The notes under the pieces are model-generated. The model ran no database searches, was not told the DNA's origin, and saw only the letters and a list, made by a program, of their open reading frames with translations. From NCBI GenBank assembly GCA_944324085.1, contig CALUUX010000061.1, forward strand, positions 1 to 39,823: a DNA stretch of 39,823 bases, in the 5' to 3' direction. This stretch comes from an uncultured Mailhella sp. (GTDB lineage: Bacteria; Desulfobacterota; Desulfovibrionia; Desulfovibrionales; Desulfovibrionaceae). Of this stretch, positions 8,101-16,240 are shown piece after piece (the first letter of the stretch is position 1; every line of letters begins with the position of its first letter). Both the position numbers and the translations under genes were made by a program.

Positions 8101-8120
8101 GGCGCGGCTTCGGCCGCGCC
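8101..8120 (+). other. intercistronic hairpin after the binding-protein gene
   Basis: GGCGCGGC-TTCG-GCCGCGCC is a perfect 8-base GC stem closed by a stable TTCG loop, 12 bases after the binding-protein stop, with no U-tract. Such structures protect the upstream message and lower expression of downstream permease genes. It also covers a possible ATG at 8099, arguing for the later GTG start of the permease. Confidence 0.7.
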
Positions 8121-8140
8121 ACATCCCGCAGGTTTTCAAC

Positions 8141-8863
8141 GTGATTGAACAGATACTCTCTCCCGAGTGCTGGATGGTGTTTCTGGCCGACTGGACGCTG
8201 TTTCTTCAGGCCTTCGGCGTCACCGTCATGGTTTCCATCGCCGCCCTCGCGCTCGCGCTTACCCTCGGCGTGGTGTTCGGCGTCATGTCCACATCCCATT
8301 TTGCGCTGCCGCGAAGCGTCGCCCGCGCCTATGTGGAAGCCATACAGAACACGCCCCTGGTTCTTCAGGCCTATGTGTTCTATCTTGCCCTCCCCTATGT
8401 GGGCGTGATGATGGGGCAGGTAAGCGTGGGTATTTTCGCCGTAGGCATTTATCACGGAGCCTACATCGCCGAAGTGGTGCGCGCGGGCATACAGTCCATC
8501 CCTCGCGGACAGGGAGAGGCCGCCGCTTCTCAGGGCTTCACCTATGTGCAGACCATGCGCTGGGTCATCCTGCCCCAGACGGTAAAAATCATTCTTCCGC
8601 CGCTGGTCAACCAGATGGTCAATCTCATCAAAAACACGTCCGTCATCGCGCTCATCGGCGGCACGGATCTCATGAACCGCACCAATGACTGGGCTACCAG
8701 CGGCGCCAGCATCTACGGCCCGCCCTTTCTGGTGTGCGGCGTTCTCTACTTTTTGCTGTGCTTCCCTCTTTCCACCTGGGGACGCCGCTATGAGGAACGC
8801 CTGAAACGCAAGGACAGCAGAGCCGGACAGGAACTGAAAACACTAGAGGAAGAACTGTCGTGA
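8141..8863 (+). CDS. polar amino-acid ABC transporter permease 1
   Basis: A 240-residue HisM/GlnP-family inner-membrane permease with about five transmembrane helices. The family loop AYVEAIQNTPLVLQAY and the ATPase-coupling EAA motif (EAAASQGFTYVQTMRWVILPQ region, mid-protein) are intact. The start is placed at GTG 8141; the ATG at 8099 in the same frame lies inside the hairpin at 8101-8120 and has no ribosome site, but is the alternative. The C-terminus is charged and its stop overlaps the next permease start (GTGA). Confidence 0.88.
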   Translation: MIEQILSPECWMVFLADWTLFLQAFGVTVMVSIAALALALTLGVVFGVMSTSHFALPRSVARAYVEAIQNTPLVLQAYVFYLALPYVGVMMGQVSVGIFAVGIYHGAYIAEVVRAGIQSIPRGQGEAAASQGFTYVQTMRWVILPQTVKIILPPLVNQMVNLIKNTSVIALIGGTDLMNRTNDWATSGASIYGPPFLVCGVLYFLLCFPLSTWGRRYEERLKRKDSRAGQELKTLEEELS

Positions 8864-9564
8864 TAGAGGTCATTACCCGTACCTTTACGCCCGAGATACT
8901 CACCTATCTGCTGGGCGGCGCGCTGCTCGTCATTGAACTTTCCGTCGTCATCGTGGCGTGCAGCATCGTTTTCGGGCTTGTTCTGGCCCTTCTGCGCAGC
9001 TACGACAAGTTCATTCTCGGCCGGCTCGCGGGCGTTTACATCGAAATTTTCCGCAACACCCCCAACCTCATGTGGGTGCTCATCTGCTATGTGTACGCGC
9101 CGCTGCCCACGGCCTTTCTGCGCTGCTCCTTCGCGTTCGTGCTGTTCACTTCCGCCACCATCGCGGAAATCATCCGCGGCGGTCTGAACTCCATTCCCCG
9201 CGGACAGTTCGAAGCCGCGGCCTCGCAGGGCTTCAACTTCGTGCAGACGCTGCTGTACATCATTCTTCCCCAGTGCTTCCAGAACATCGTTCCCACGCTG
9301 CTCAGTCAGGTCATCACCGTGGTCAAGGACACCTCGTTCCTCTCCATGGTGGCCGTGGCCGAACTCATGTTCCGTTCCAGAAACGCCCTCGCCCTGCTGC
9401 CGAGATACACGGGACAAACCGTGGGCATCCAGCAGGTGGCCGTCATTTTTGGCTTTGCCGCCCTCATTTACTTCGCCATCAACTTCACTCTCTCCTGCGT
9501 CGTCCGCCACATGAACAGACGCAAGCGCGCCAAACCCGCGCAAAAAGCGGAACAGGCCGCGTAA
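8860..9564 (+). CDS. polar amino-acid ABC transporter permease 2
   Basis: A 234-residue HisQ/GlnP-family permease forming a heterodimer with the preceding permease. It shows YIEIFRNTPNLMWVL and the EAA coupling loop (EAAASQGFNFVQTLLYIILPQ region). It starts at GTG 8860, overlapping the previous stop by four bases, which implies translational coupling. About five hydrophobic helices; the C-terminal tail is basic (MNRRKRAKPAQK). Last gene of the importer operon, followed by the terminator at 9587-9623. Confidence 0.92.
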   Translation: MIEVITRTFTPEILTYLLGGALLVIELSVVIVACSIVFGLVLALLRSYDKFILGRLAGVYIEIFRNTPNLMWVLICYVYAPLPTAFLRCSFAFVLFTSATIAEIIRGGLNSIPRGQFEAAASQGFNFVQTLLYIILPQCFQNIVPTLLSQVITVVKDTSFLSMVAVAELMFRSRNALALLPRYTGQTVGIQQVAVIFGFAALIYFAINFTLSCVVRHMNRRKRAKPAQKAEQAA

Positions 9565-9586
9565 CGCGACGCGCCTTCCTCCTTTA

Positions 9587-9623
9587 GAAAGGGTCCGACA
9601 GGTCAACGCCGTCGGACCCTTTC
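9587..9623 (+). terminator. intrinsic terminator of the ABC importer operon
   Basis: GAAAGGGTCCGAC (9587-9599) pairs perfectly with GTCGGACCCTTTC (9611-9623), an 11-base loop between them, followed by a short T-containing stretch. It begins 23 bases after the last permease stop. Confidence 0.75.
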
Positions 9624-9922
9624 CGCATTTTCGAGCCTTCCTTTCCGACGTTCTCCGTCGCCCTCGACAGCGATCCCCCACAAAACAATCGAAACCGCGT
9701 TCGCCTCCACAGAAGCTCACGCCTCTTCACGGCGCAAAAACGCGCCCCTCCTCCGTTCTCTCCCGGAAACGCGTTCCAATCCCCACAAAGCAAACAATCC
9801 CAAGACGTTTTCCTCCACGCTGGACATGGCCGTGGAAAGTGATAGGTTTCACCATAGTTCCTCGCTGACTTTCAGGCGAATAACTATTGAACGTACTTTT
9901 TTGTGCCATGAAGGAGAAAACG
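9624..9922. other. intergenic region before the MATE gene
   Basis: About 300 bases with no supported gene, RNA or convincing promoter. The MATE frame extends upstream to a TTG at 9887, but no ribosome site supports it. Confidence 0.6.
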
Positions 9923-11302
9923 ATGGGACATTCCCAGCACGTCGACATGCTGCACGGACCGCTGATGGTCAAGCTTATTCTGTTCGCTCTGCCCATCGCC
10001 CTGAGCAGCATCATGCAGCAGCTGTTCATTTCCGCGAACGTCGCGGTGGTCGGGCATTTCGTCGGAGCGCAGGCCGTGGCCGCCGTCGGCGGAAACGGAC
10101 CTATCATCAACCTCATCATCAACCTTTTTCTCGGTCTCTCCGTTGGCGCGAACGTGGTCATCGCCCGCTATGTCGGCAGGGAAGACAAGGAAGCATGCCA
10201 GTCCGCCGTGCACACGGTCATGGCCGTGTCCGTGCTGAGCGGCGTCTTTCTGCTCGTCGTCGGACAGTTCGTCGCGCCGTTCATGCTCACGCTGGTCGAC
10301 GTGCCCGAAGACGTCATGGATCTCGCCGTGCTGTACCTGCGCATATATTTTCTCGGCATGCCGTGCATCATGATATACAACTTCGGCGCGGCCGTTCTGC
10401 GCAGCGTGGGCGACACCAAACGCCCCATGTACAGCCTGGTGGCCGCGGGCGTCGTCAACGTCACGCTGAGCCTGGTTTTCGTGCTCTTTCTCGACATGGG
10501 CGTCGCGGGCGTCGGTCTCGCCACGCTGACGGGCAACGTCATCAGCGCGGCTCTGGTCGTTTCCTTTCTTCTGACCGAAGACGACATGATCCGTCTGTCT
10601 CTCCGCAAGCTGTCCATCGCCAAAGTGCATCTCATTCGCGTCATCAAGATAGGCGCGCCGGCCGGCCTTCAGGGCATGATCTTTTCCTTTTCCAACGTCT
10701 GCATTCTGTCCGGCATCAACAGCTTCGGCTCCAGCACCGCGGCGGGCTCGGCCACGGCCATCAACTTTGAGTTCATCTCCTACTTCTTCATCAACGCCTT
10801 CTGCCAGGCCACTGTCACCTTCACCAGCCAGAACTACGCCATGTGCCAGCTCGACCGCTGCAAGAAAATCTTCCGGGAAAGCATGGCCTGCGGCATCGCT
10901 CTCTCCGGTCTGACATGCCTTATCTTTACCTTCGGAGCGTCCTTCTTCACGGGACTGTACACCGGCGATCCCGACGTCATCAGGCAGGCGGTGACGAGAG
11001 TGTCCATCGTGGAAAGCATGCAATGGCTTTCCGCCACCTACGAAATCAGCGGCGCCGCGTTGCGCGGCATGGGCATATCCATGCTGCCCGCCATGGTCAC
11101 GCTTGTGGGGTCATGTCTTTTGCGCATCGTGTGGGTGTACACCATCTTCCGCATGCATCCCACTTATGAAACGCTGCTGAGCGTGTATCCCGTTTCCTGG
11201 GTCATCACGGGCGTGATCATGCTCATCGCGTATTTTCTCATTCGGAGAAAGCTGTTCTGTGAACGTTCGCGCGGAGGATGCTGCCGTCCTCTGGAATTCT
11301 GA
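9923..11302 (+). CDS. MATE-family multidrug/toxin efflux transporter
   Basis: A 459-residue inner-membrane antiporter with twelve predicted helices in two similar halves: half 1 begins LMVKLILFALPIALSSIMQQLF, half 2 near HLIRVIKIGAPAGLQGMIFSFSN. Family signatures include GAQAVAAVGGNGPI and the loop ARYVGREDKEA. It probably exports cationic compounds using a sodium or proton gradient. The start ATG at 9923 has AAGGAG 6 bases upstream; an in-frame ATG at 9908 overlaps that ribosome site and is rejected. Monocistronic, ended by the hairpin at 11337-11378. No adjacent regulator indicates the substrate. Confidence 0.92.
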   Translation: MGHSQHVDMLHGPLMVKLILFALPIALSSIMQQLFISANVAVVGHFVGAQAVAAVGGNGPIINLIINLFLGLSVGANVVIARYVGREDKEACQSAVHTVMAVSVLSGVFLLVVGQFVAPFMLTLVDVPEDVMDLAVLYLRIYFLGMPCIMIYNFGAAVLRSVGDTKRPMYSLVAAGVVNVTLSLVFVLFLDMGVAGVGLATLTGNVISAALVVSFLLTEDDMIRLSLRKLSIAKVHLIRVIKIGAPAGLQGMIFSFSNVCILSGINSFGSSTAAGSATAINFEFISYFFINAFCQATVTFTSQNYAMCQLDRCKKIFRESMACGIALSGLTCLIFTFGASFFTGLYTGDPDVIRQAVTRVSIVESMQWLSATYEISGAALRGMGISMLPAMVTLVGSCLLRIVWVYTIFRMHPTYETLLSVYPVSWVITGVIMLIAYFLIRRKLFCERSRGGCCRPLEF

Positions 11303-11336
11303 ACGACGACGCTAGTCGCGGCAAAGAAAACGTCAG

Positions 11337-11378
11337 GACGAAAAACGCGCCGGAGTTTCGCTCCGACGCGTTTTCGTC
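11337..11378. terminator. bidirectional terminator between MATE and nhaC
   Basis: GACGAAAAACGCG-CCGGAG, loop TTTCG, CTCCG-ACGCGTTTTCGTC: a long nearly perfect stem carrying A-rich and T-rich flanks on either side, suited to stop the converging MATE and nhaC transcripts. Confidence 0.75.
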
Positions 11379-11411
11379 AATCAAACAACGGTATAGTTCC
11401 GCCAGTAAAAA

Positions 11412-12824
11412 TTACCCTTTTCTCAACTTGCGCACAGGCGTGCCGTCCAGCCGCCAGATGCCGAAACCGGTAAGCGCGCACAAAATGGAAAACACAGGCA
11501 CGAACCAGTTGAGGAAGGCGTAAGGCACAAAATCGTACGCGCTTACGCCGAGCACGCCGGCGATGTAAAACGCGTGCACGCTCCACGGCACCAGCGGACA
11601 ACCGATAGTGCCGGCGTCCTCGCAGGTACGGGAGAGCACCAGCGGACTGATGTCGGCCTTTTTGAACGAATCAAGAAACGCGCGGCCGGGCACGATGACG
11701 GCCAGCATCTGACTGCCGGTGCCGAAATTGATGAGATACGCCGCCGCCAGCGCGGAAGCCACCAGACGCACGGCGGACTTGGCGCCCTTGAGAATGGCCT
11801 CAAGCAGGACTTCCAGCACGCGGGAGCGTTCCAGAATGCCGCCGAACGCCATGCCGGAGCACAGGAGCAGCACCGTGGGCATGATGCTCATAAGCCCGCC
11901 GCGGGAAAGCAGAGGATCAAGCTGCGTGATGCCCGTCTTGGACACATAGCCTGACGTCAGCATGGTGGCCAGCTTATTGAAAGGCACACCTTCCATCACC
12001 GCGATGACCATGGCGCTGAGCAGACAAATAAGCATGACGGGAAGCACGGGATAACGTCTGTAGGCCAGCACGATCATGAGCACGGGCGGCAGGAATGCCA
12101 CGGGGCCGAGGCTGAAGTTGGCTTCCAGGCCGGAAAGAATGGCGTTCAGGCTGTCGAGCGACGCTCCCTGCTGCTCCGTCACGGAACCACCCAGCACGGT
12201 ATAGACCACGCCGGCCACGATGAACGCTGGCACCGTGGTCCAGAGCATGGACATGACATGCGAAAACAGCGGCACTTCACAGACCGACGCGGTAATATTG
12301 GTGGAATCGGACACAGGAGACATCTTGTCGCCGAGGTACGCTCCGGAAACAATGGCGCCAACCGTCATGTAGGCGGGATAGCCGAGAGCCTGTCCCACGC
12401 CGAGAAGCGCGACGCCAATGGTGCCCATGGTCCCGAACGACGTGCCCGTAGCCACGGACGCCACGGAACAGAGCACCATGGCCGAAAGCAGAAAATGCTC
12501 CGGCGCGATGAGCTTGAGTCCCCAGTAAATGATAGCGGGAATGGTGCCCGAAGCCAGCCACGCGGCGATGATCATGCCCACCATGGCCAGAATGGCTATG
12601 GCTATCTGAATGCGCCCCAAGGCCTCGAACATGCCGTCCTGAAGATCGTCCCAACGATAACCGGTCTTCAGCGCCATGACGGAAGCCAGTGCCACGGCTC
12701 CCAGCAGCGGCAGCACCGGCGGCCTCACGCCCACCACCAGCGTGCCGTAGAGAATCATGGCCACGGGCAGCACGAGCGACAGCGTCGCCCACAGAAGCGA
12801 CGGTTTCTTTCCTTGCGTCTCCAT
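11412..12824 (-). CDS. nhaC: NhaC-family Na+/H+ antiporter
   Basis: A 470-residue polytopic membrane protein of the NhaC family (11-12 helices). Typical blocks are MKTGYRWDDLQDGMFEALGRIQIAI-type N-terminus, IVSGAYLGDKMSPVSDSTN in the middle, and GTGSQMLAVIVPGRAF followed by CPLVPWSVHAFY near the C-terminus. In this family such proteins exchange sodium for protons or couple sodium/proton flux to carboxylate exchange (malate/lactate antiporter MleN is a relative). AAGGA lies upstream of the ATG. Downstream of, and co-directional with, the D-lactate-type dehydrogenase (106-base gap), so a lactate- or malate-linked role is plausible but not shown. Confidence 0.9.
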   Translation of the reverse strand: METQGKKPSLLWATLSLVLPVAMILYGTLVVGVRPPVLPLLGAVALASVMALKTGYRWDDLQDGMFEALGRIQIAIAILAMVGMIIAAWLASGTIPAIIYWGLKLIAPEHFLLSAMVLCSVASVATGTSFGTMGTIGVALLGVGQALGYPAYMTVGAIVSGAYLGDKMSPVSDSTNITASVCEVPLFSHVMSMLWTTVPAFIVAGVVYTVLGGSVTEQQGASLDSLNAILSGLEANFSLGPVAFLPPVLMIVLAYRRYPVLPVMLICLLSAMVIAVMEGVPFNKLATMLTSGYVSKTGITQLDPLLSRGGLMSIMPTVLLLCSGMAFGGILERSRVLEVLLEAILKGAKSAVRLVASALAAAYLINFGTGSQMLAVIVPGRAFLDSFKKADISPLVLSRTCEDAGTIGCPLVPWSVHAFYIAGVLGVSAYDFVPYAFLNWFVPVFSILCALTGFGIWRLDGTPVRKLRKG

Positions 12825-12930
12825 AATGCATCCTTGTTGTCGGTGATCGTTTCCAGCCCGAAGAAACAGGCTTATTCCTTGCCGTGACGGAGTCTCCGGA
12901 TTCCGTCGGACTCCGCGGCGTATTCTCCGT

Positions 12931-13911
12931 TTAAAGTTCCAACCGCGTCTTCCTGCCTTCCTTCATGTCCAGCAGACTCTGAATGCCGCAGTCCACCATG
13001 CTGATGATGGATTCTTCCGTATAGAAAGCCATGTGCTGCGTCAGCACTACGTTGGGGAATTGCCGCAAGTAGACCATATCCTTGTTTTTGAGGATGTCCG
13101 TCTTTCGGTCGGCGTGATAGATGCCCTGCTCGTGTTCAAAGACGTCCATGGCGAGAGAGCCTATCTTTTCCGTTTCGATGCCCTCGGTAATGGCGTCGAT
13201 ATCCATAAGTTCGCCGCGCGCCGTATTCACCAGAACCACGCCGTCCTTCATGCGGGCAAGACTTTCGCGGTTCACCATGCGACGGGTTTCCGGCGTGCAG
13301 GGAACATGGAACGTGATGATGTCGCTCTCACGGTAAAGGGTATCCAGATCGACAAAGGAGGCATAAGGGCGCAGCTCCTCACATTCCGTGAGGTTATAGG
13401 CCAGAATGCGGCAACCGAAACCGGAAAGTTCGCGTATGACGGTCGCGCCTATGCTGCCGGTTCCCACGACGCCCACGGTCTGTTTGCGCAGACTGCGCCC
13501 CATAAGACCGTTGAGGGAATAGTCGTTCACGTTCTGTCGCCACATGGCCGGCTTGTAGCGACGCAGCACAAGAAGCATGAGCATGACGGTGAAATCCGCC
13601 ACGGCGTCGGGCGGATAGGCGGCGTGGCTCACGCGCAGTCCGCATTCGCGGGCCGCGTCGAGATCAATATGATCCACGCCTATGGTACGGGTGGAAACGT
13701 AACGGACGCCTTTGTCCCTGAGTCCTTGAAGCAGCGACCGGTCAAGCTTGCTGCGGCCGAGAATGGAAACGCCTTCCGCGCCTTCGGCCAGGGAAAGGGT
13801 TTCCGCCGAAAGATTCTTATCCACGAGGCGCATAGCGACGGGCAATTCTCGGGAGAGCCGTTCCAGCTCCTCCCGCTCGTCGTGACTGACCTCAAACACG
13901 GCAATATTCAT
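12931..13911 (-). CDS. D-lactate dehydrogenase-like 2-hydroxyacid dehydrogenase
   Basis: A 326-residue D-isomer-specific NAD-dependent 2-hydroxyacid dehydrogenase. The Rossmann motif GTGSIG is at 150-155. Catalytic residues are R232 (NTARGEL), E261 (DVFEHEQG) and H293 (LTQHMAFYTEE). The combination with TRTIGVDHID near 75-84 and the DRKTDILKNKDMVYLRQFPN segment is characteristic of the D-lactate dehydrogenase/VanH branch. It would interconvert pyruvate and D-lactate or a close analogue. The frame is open far upstream, but the ATG at 13911 has GGAGA ahead of it and gives the family length. It is 38 bases downstream of the DUF554 gene, so one operon is likely. Confidence 0.88.
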   Translation of the reverse strand: MNIAVFEVSHDEREELERLSRELPVAMRLVDKNLSAETLSLAEGAEGVSILGRSKLDRSLLQGLRDKGVRYVSTRTIGVDHIDLDAARECGLRVSHAAYPPDAVADFTVMLMLLVLRRYKPAMWRQNVNDYSLNGLMGRSLRKQTVGVVGTGSIGATVIRELSGFGCRILAYNLTECEELRPYASFVDLDTLYRESDIITFHVPCTPETRRMVNRESLARMKDGVVLVNTARGELMDIDAITEGIETEKIGSLAMDVFEHEQGIYHADRKTDILKNKDMVYLRQFPNVVLTQHMAFYTEESIISMVDCGIQSLLDMKEGRKTRLEL

Positions 13912-13949
13912 GAATATCTCTCCGGAAAAACGTGCGAAGAAAAAGCGGT

Positions 13950-14630
13950 CTACAGGAACGTCGCCGCCAGGCCGTAAAGAATCACGCTGACAAACAGCGA
14001 AGGAAGCATGTTCAACGTCTTGCAGTCCTTGATGCGCAGCATGGAAACGCCGGACACAAGGATGAGGATCCCCCCGACCACGGACACTTCCGTCAGCAGA
14101 TCGCGAGGAACGAAGGAGCCAAGCCAGAGTCCGAGCAGGTAAAGCGCGCCCTGCCAGCAGAACAGAACGGGCGCGGCGAACGCTATGCCGATACCATAAG
14201 TGGACGCAAGTACCATGGAGGTCACAAAGTCCAGCGTGGCGTTGGTGAAAAGAAAGGTATGGTTGCCGTGCACCGCGCTTTCTATGGGGCCGAGAATGGA
14301 AAGAGTGCCGATGCAGAAAAGAAGAATGGCGGTGGCGAGGCCACGGCCGAGATCGGAACTTCCCATGCGGCGGGCAAAATTCTGGAACTTTCCGTCCCAG
14401 TCCCACATCGCGCCGAGAAAACTGCCCAGCGCCATGCTCAAGATGAACAGCACCGGATAGCGACTGTTCGGCATGTTGGAGACCACGGCGTTTACTCCTA
14501 TGGCCACGGCGGAAAAGCCCATGGCGTCAAACAGTGCATGTTGATACTGTTCCTTGATGCCCTTGCGGAGCACGCTGCCGAGCACGCTGCCGCAAAGTAT
14601 GGCCGCGGTATTGACTATGGTTCCTAGCAT
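13950..14630 (-). CDS. DUF554 (YqgA/YdfK-type) membrane protein
   Basis: A 226-residue integral membrane protein of the DUF554 family. It begins MLGTIVNTAAILCGSVLGS and has about seven hydrophobic segments, with the family's GTLSILGPIESAVHG and GIGIAFAAPVLF blocks. The start at 14630 has an excellent GGAGGTGAT ribosome site; an in-frame ATG at 14660 is less likely. The biochemical role of the family is not established; a transport role has been suggested. Upstream partner of the D-lactate-type dehydrogenase. Confidence 0.88.
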   Translation of the reverse strand: MLGTIVNTAAILCGSVLGSVLRKGIKEQYQHALFDAMGFSAVAIGVNAVVSNMPNSRYPVLFILSMALGSFLGAMWDWDGKFQNFARRMGSSDLGRGLATAILLFCIGTLSILGPIESAVHGNHTFLFTNATLDFVTSMVLASTYGIGIAFAAPVLFCWQGALYLLGLWLGSFVPRDLLTEVSVVGGILILVSGVSMLRIKDCKTLNMLPSLFVSVILYGLAATFL

Positions 14631-14779
14631 ATCACCTCCAACGTCCGTTCTGCATAGCATAAATCATGCCGGGGCGTAAGCCCTCCCCTGCCGCGCCGAA
14701 ATCGCGGCGTTGCCAACTCCCGTCACTTCCTATACAAGAACAGTCGACGCCCATTTCCGACGCGTCATGGAGATTCAAC

Positions 14780-15358
14780 ATGCGCAAACTTCTATTGTCC
14801 TGCCTGTTGCTCGCGGCCGCGCTCGCGTTCGGCCCGGCAAGCCAGGCTCAAGCCGGAGGAAAACCCATGGTCACGCTTCAGACCAGCAAAGGCGACATCG
14901 TCCTTGAACTCGACGCCGAAAAGGCCCCCAACACCACCAAAAACTTTCTTGAATATGTGAAGTCCGGCTTCTATGACGGCACCATCTTCCATCGCGTCAT
15001 TCCCGGATTCATGATTCAGGGCGGCGGCTTCGACAAAGACATGGTGCAGAAGCCTACCCGCGAACCCATTGAAAACGAAGCCAACAACGGCCTGAAGAAC
15101 GACACCTACACCATCGCCATGGCGCGCACGCAGGCTCCTCATTCCGCCACCGCGCAGTTCTTCATCAACGTGGCCGAAAACAAGTTCCTCAATTTCACGG
15201 CTCCCACCCTTCAGGGATGGGGCTATGCCGTGTTCGGCAAGGTCGTCAAGGGCCAGGACGTCGTGGACGCCATAGCCGGCGTGCCCACCACCTCCCACTA
15301 CCCCCATCAGGACGTGCCGGTGGAACCCGTCATCATCAAGAAGGCCGTCATCGACTAA
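14780..15358 (+). CDS. periplasmic cyclophilin-type peptidyl-prolyl isomerase
   Basis: A 192-residue protein: a Sec signal peptide ([20 protein letters not shown], cleavage near SQAQA at about 25) and a single-domain cyclophilin. Family landmarks are the [13 protein letters not shown] active-site strand including the catalytic Arg, the [18 protein letters not shown] block and [15 protein letters not shown]. The bacterial-type tryptophan of the cyclosporin pocket is not obvious. It would catalyse proline isomerisation during folding of exported proteins. The ATG at 14780 has GGAGA upstream; the frame is open to 14666 but without a ribosome site. Monocistronic, with a strong terminator at 15380-15417. 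Confidence 0.9.
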   Translation: MRKLLLSCLLLAAALAFGPASQAQAGGKPMVTLQTSKGDIVLELDAEKAPNTTKNFLEYVKSGFYDGTIFHRVIPGFMIQGGGFDKDMVQKPTREPIENEANNGLKNDTYTIAMARTQAPHSATAQFFINVAENKFLNFTAPTLQGWGYAVFGKVVKGQDVVDAIAGVPTTSHYPHQDVPVEPVIIKKAVID

Positions 15359-15379
15359 GCCGCGACGTCGCGCGCGTTT

Positions 15380-15417
15380 AAAAAAGCCCTTCCGCATCCA
15401 TCGGAAGGGCTTTTTTT
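15380..15417. terminator. strong intrinsic terminator after the cyclophilin gene
   Basis: AAAAAGCCCTTCCG (15381-15394) and CGGAAGGGCTTTTT (15402-15415) with a 7-base loop and T-run; the A-run on the other side makes it bidirectional and able to end the converging metal-pump operon too. Confidence 0.93.
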
Positions 15418-15457
15418 CATGCCTCCATGCAAAGAAACCGGGACTGTCCGGCCACGC

Positions 15458-15775
15458 TCAGCTGTCGACGTTCTCCGACTCGGACTCCGTTGTATTCGAA
15501 ACCTTGGGCTCAGGCTCCGTCCGCCCCGCGCTCAGAGAGGCGACCAGCGCGTCCACGAACGCTCCTGCGGCCTCGCCGCAGCGCGCGGCGTACCACGCCG
15601 GAGGATGGGGAAGCAGCAGCGCGGCCGAAAGCAGCGCCAGAACCAGCACGGCCAGAGCCTGCGCGAGCACGGCAAACGCCATGACGACCAGCGCCAGCGT
15701 CAGCGCGACGCAAAGTCCCGTCCCCAGACAGCGCGCCGCGCGACAAACGACGCTCCGACATGCGCTCGCGTTCAT
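15458..15775 (-). CDS. small membrane protein at the end of the metal-pump operon
   Basis: A 105-residue unrecognised protein. Residues about 18-53 form one long or two short transmembrane helices very rich in Leu, Ala and Val; the N-terminal 15 residues contain three Cys and several Arg (CRSVVCRAARC), and the C-terminus is acidic (ESESENVDS). The ATG at 15775 overlaps the stop of the HMA-like gene (ATGA), indicating translational coupling; an ATG six bases earlier is an alternative. The overlapping start is the best evidence that it is real. Other frames are also open in this very GC-rich stretch, so confidence is moderate. Association with the metal pump is by context only. Confidence 0.55.
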   Translation of the reverse strand: MNASACRSVVCRAARCLGTGLCVALTLALVVMAFAVLAQALAVLVLALLSAALLLPHPPAWYAARCGEAAGAFVDALVASLSAGRTEPEPKVSNTTESESENVDS

Positions 15776-16239
15776 CGCCATAACGCCTTGCGATGCGCGA
15801 CAGCATGCTGAAGGCCGGCCACGGCGAACGCCGCGCCGGCGACGCGATGCAACGCCCCCATGCCGGTCGCCGCTCCCGCAAGGCAGCAAAGCAACGACAC
15901 AAGAAGCGCGCGATCCACCAGGCGCGTCACCTTCGGACTCAACGCCGCCCGCAAACAGGAGGGAAGACAGCGTTCGGAGTTCACCCTGGACGGCATGTCG
16001 GGCAGCAGCGCGAGTCCCTGCCGGGCAAGTTCCAGCAATTTGTCGCGGGAAATCGTTTCCGCGTCGTAGCGAACAAGCAACGAACCCGTGACGGGATTGA
16101 CGCTCGCTTCCGTCACGCCTTCCACGCCGCCCACAACGGCGGAGACGGCGGCGGCCGTTTCAGCATGTTTCAGCGCGGGATGGCGAAAACGCACCCGCCC
16201 GTCAATGAAACTCGTGACGCAATCGGAAATGGAAACCAT
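15772..16239 (-). CDS. HMA-like domain membrane protein without CxxC
   Basis: A 155-residue protein. Residues about 10-80 resemble a heavy-metal-associated ferredoxin-like fold (GRVRFRHPAL strand, helix, EGVTEASVNPVTGSLLVRYD strand pair), but the metal-binding CxxC is absent. This matches the HMA-like domains commonly seen beside P-type ATPases in anaerobes, and its pattern echoes the N-terminus of the adjacent ATPase. Two hydrophobic segments follow at about 110-150. The start lies 1 base after the ATPase stop, with AAGGGGGAA as ribosome site inside the ATPase end, and its stop overlaps the next gene. Likely an accessory or regulatory subunit of the pump; the role is inferred. Confidence 0.8.
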   Translation of the reverse strand: MVSISDCVTSFIDGRVRFRHPALKHAETAAAVSAVVGGVEGVTEASVNPVTGSLLVRYDAETISRDKLLELARQGLALLPDMPSRVNSERCLPSCLRAALSPKVTRLVDRALLVSLLCCLAGAATGMGALHRVAGAAFAVAGLQHAVAHRKALWR

Positions 16240-16240
16240 G

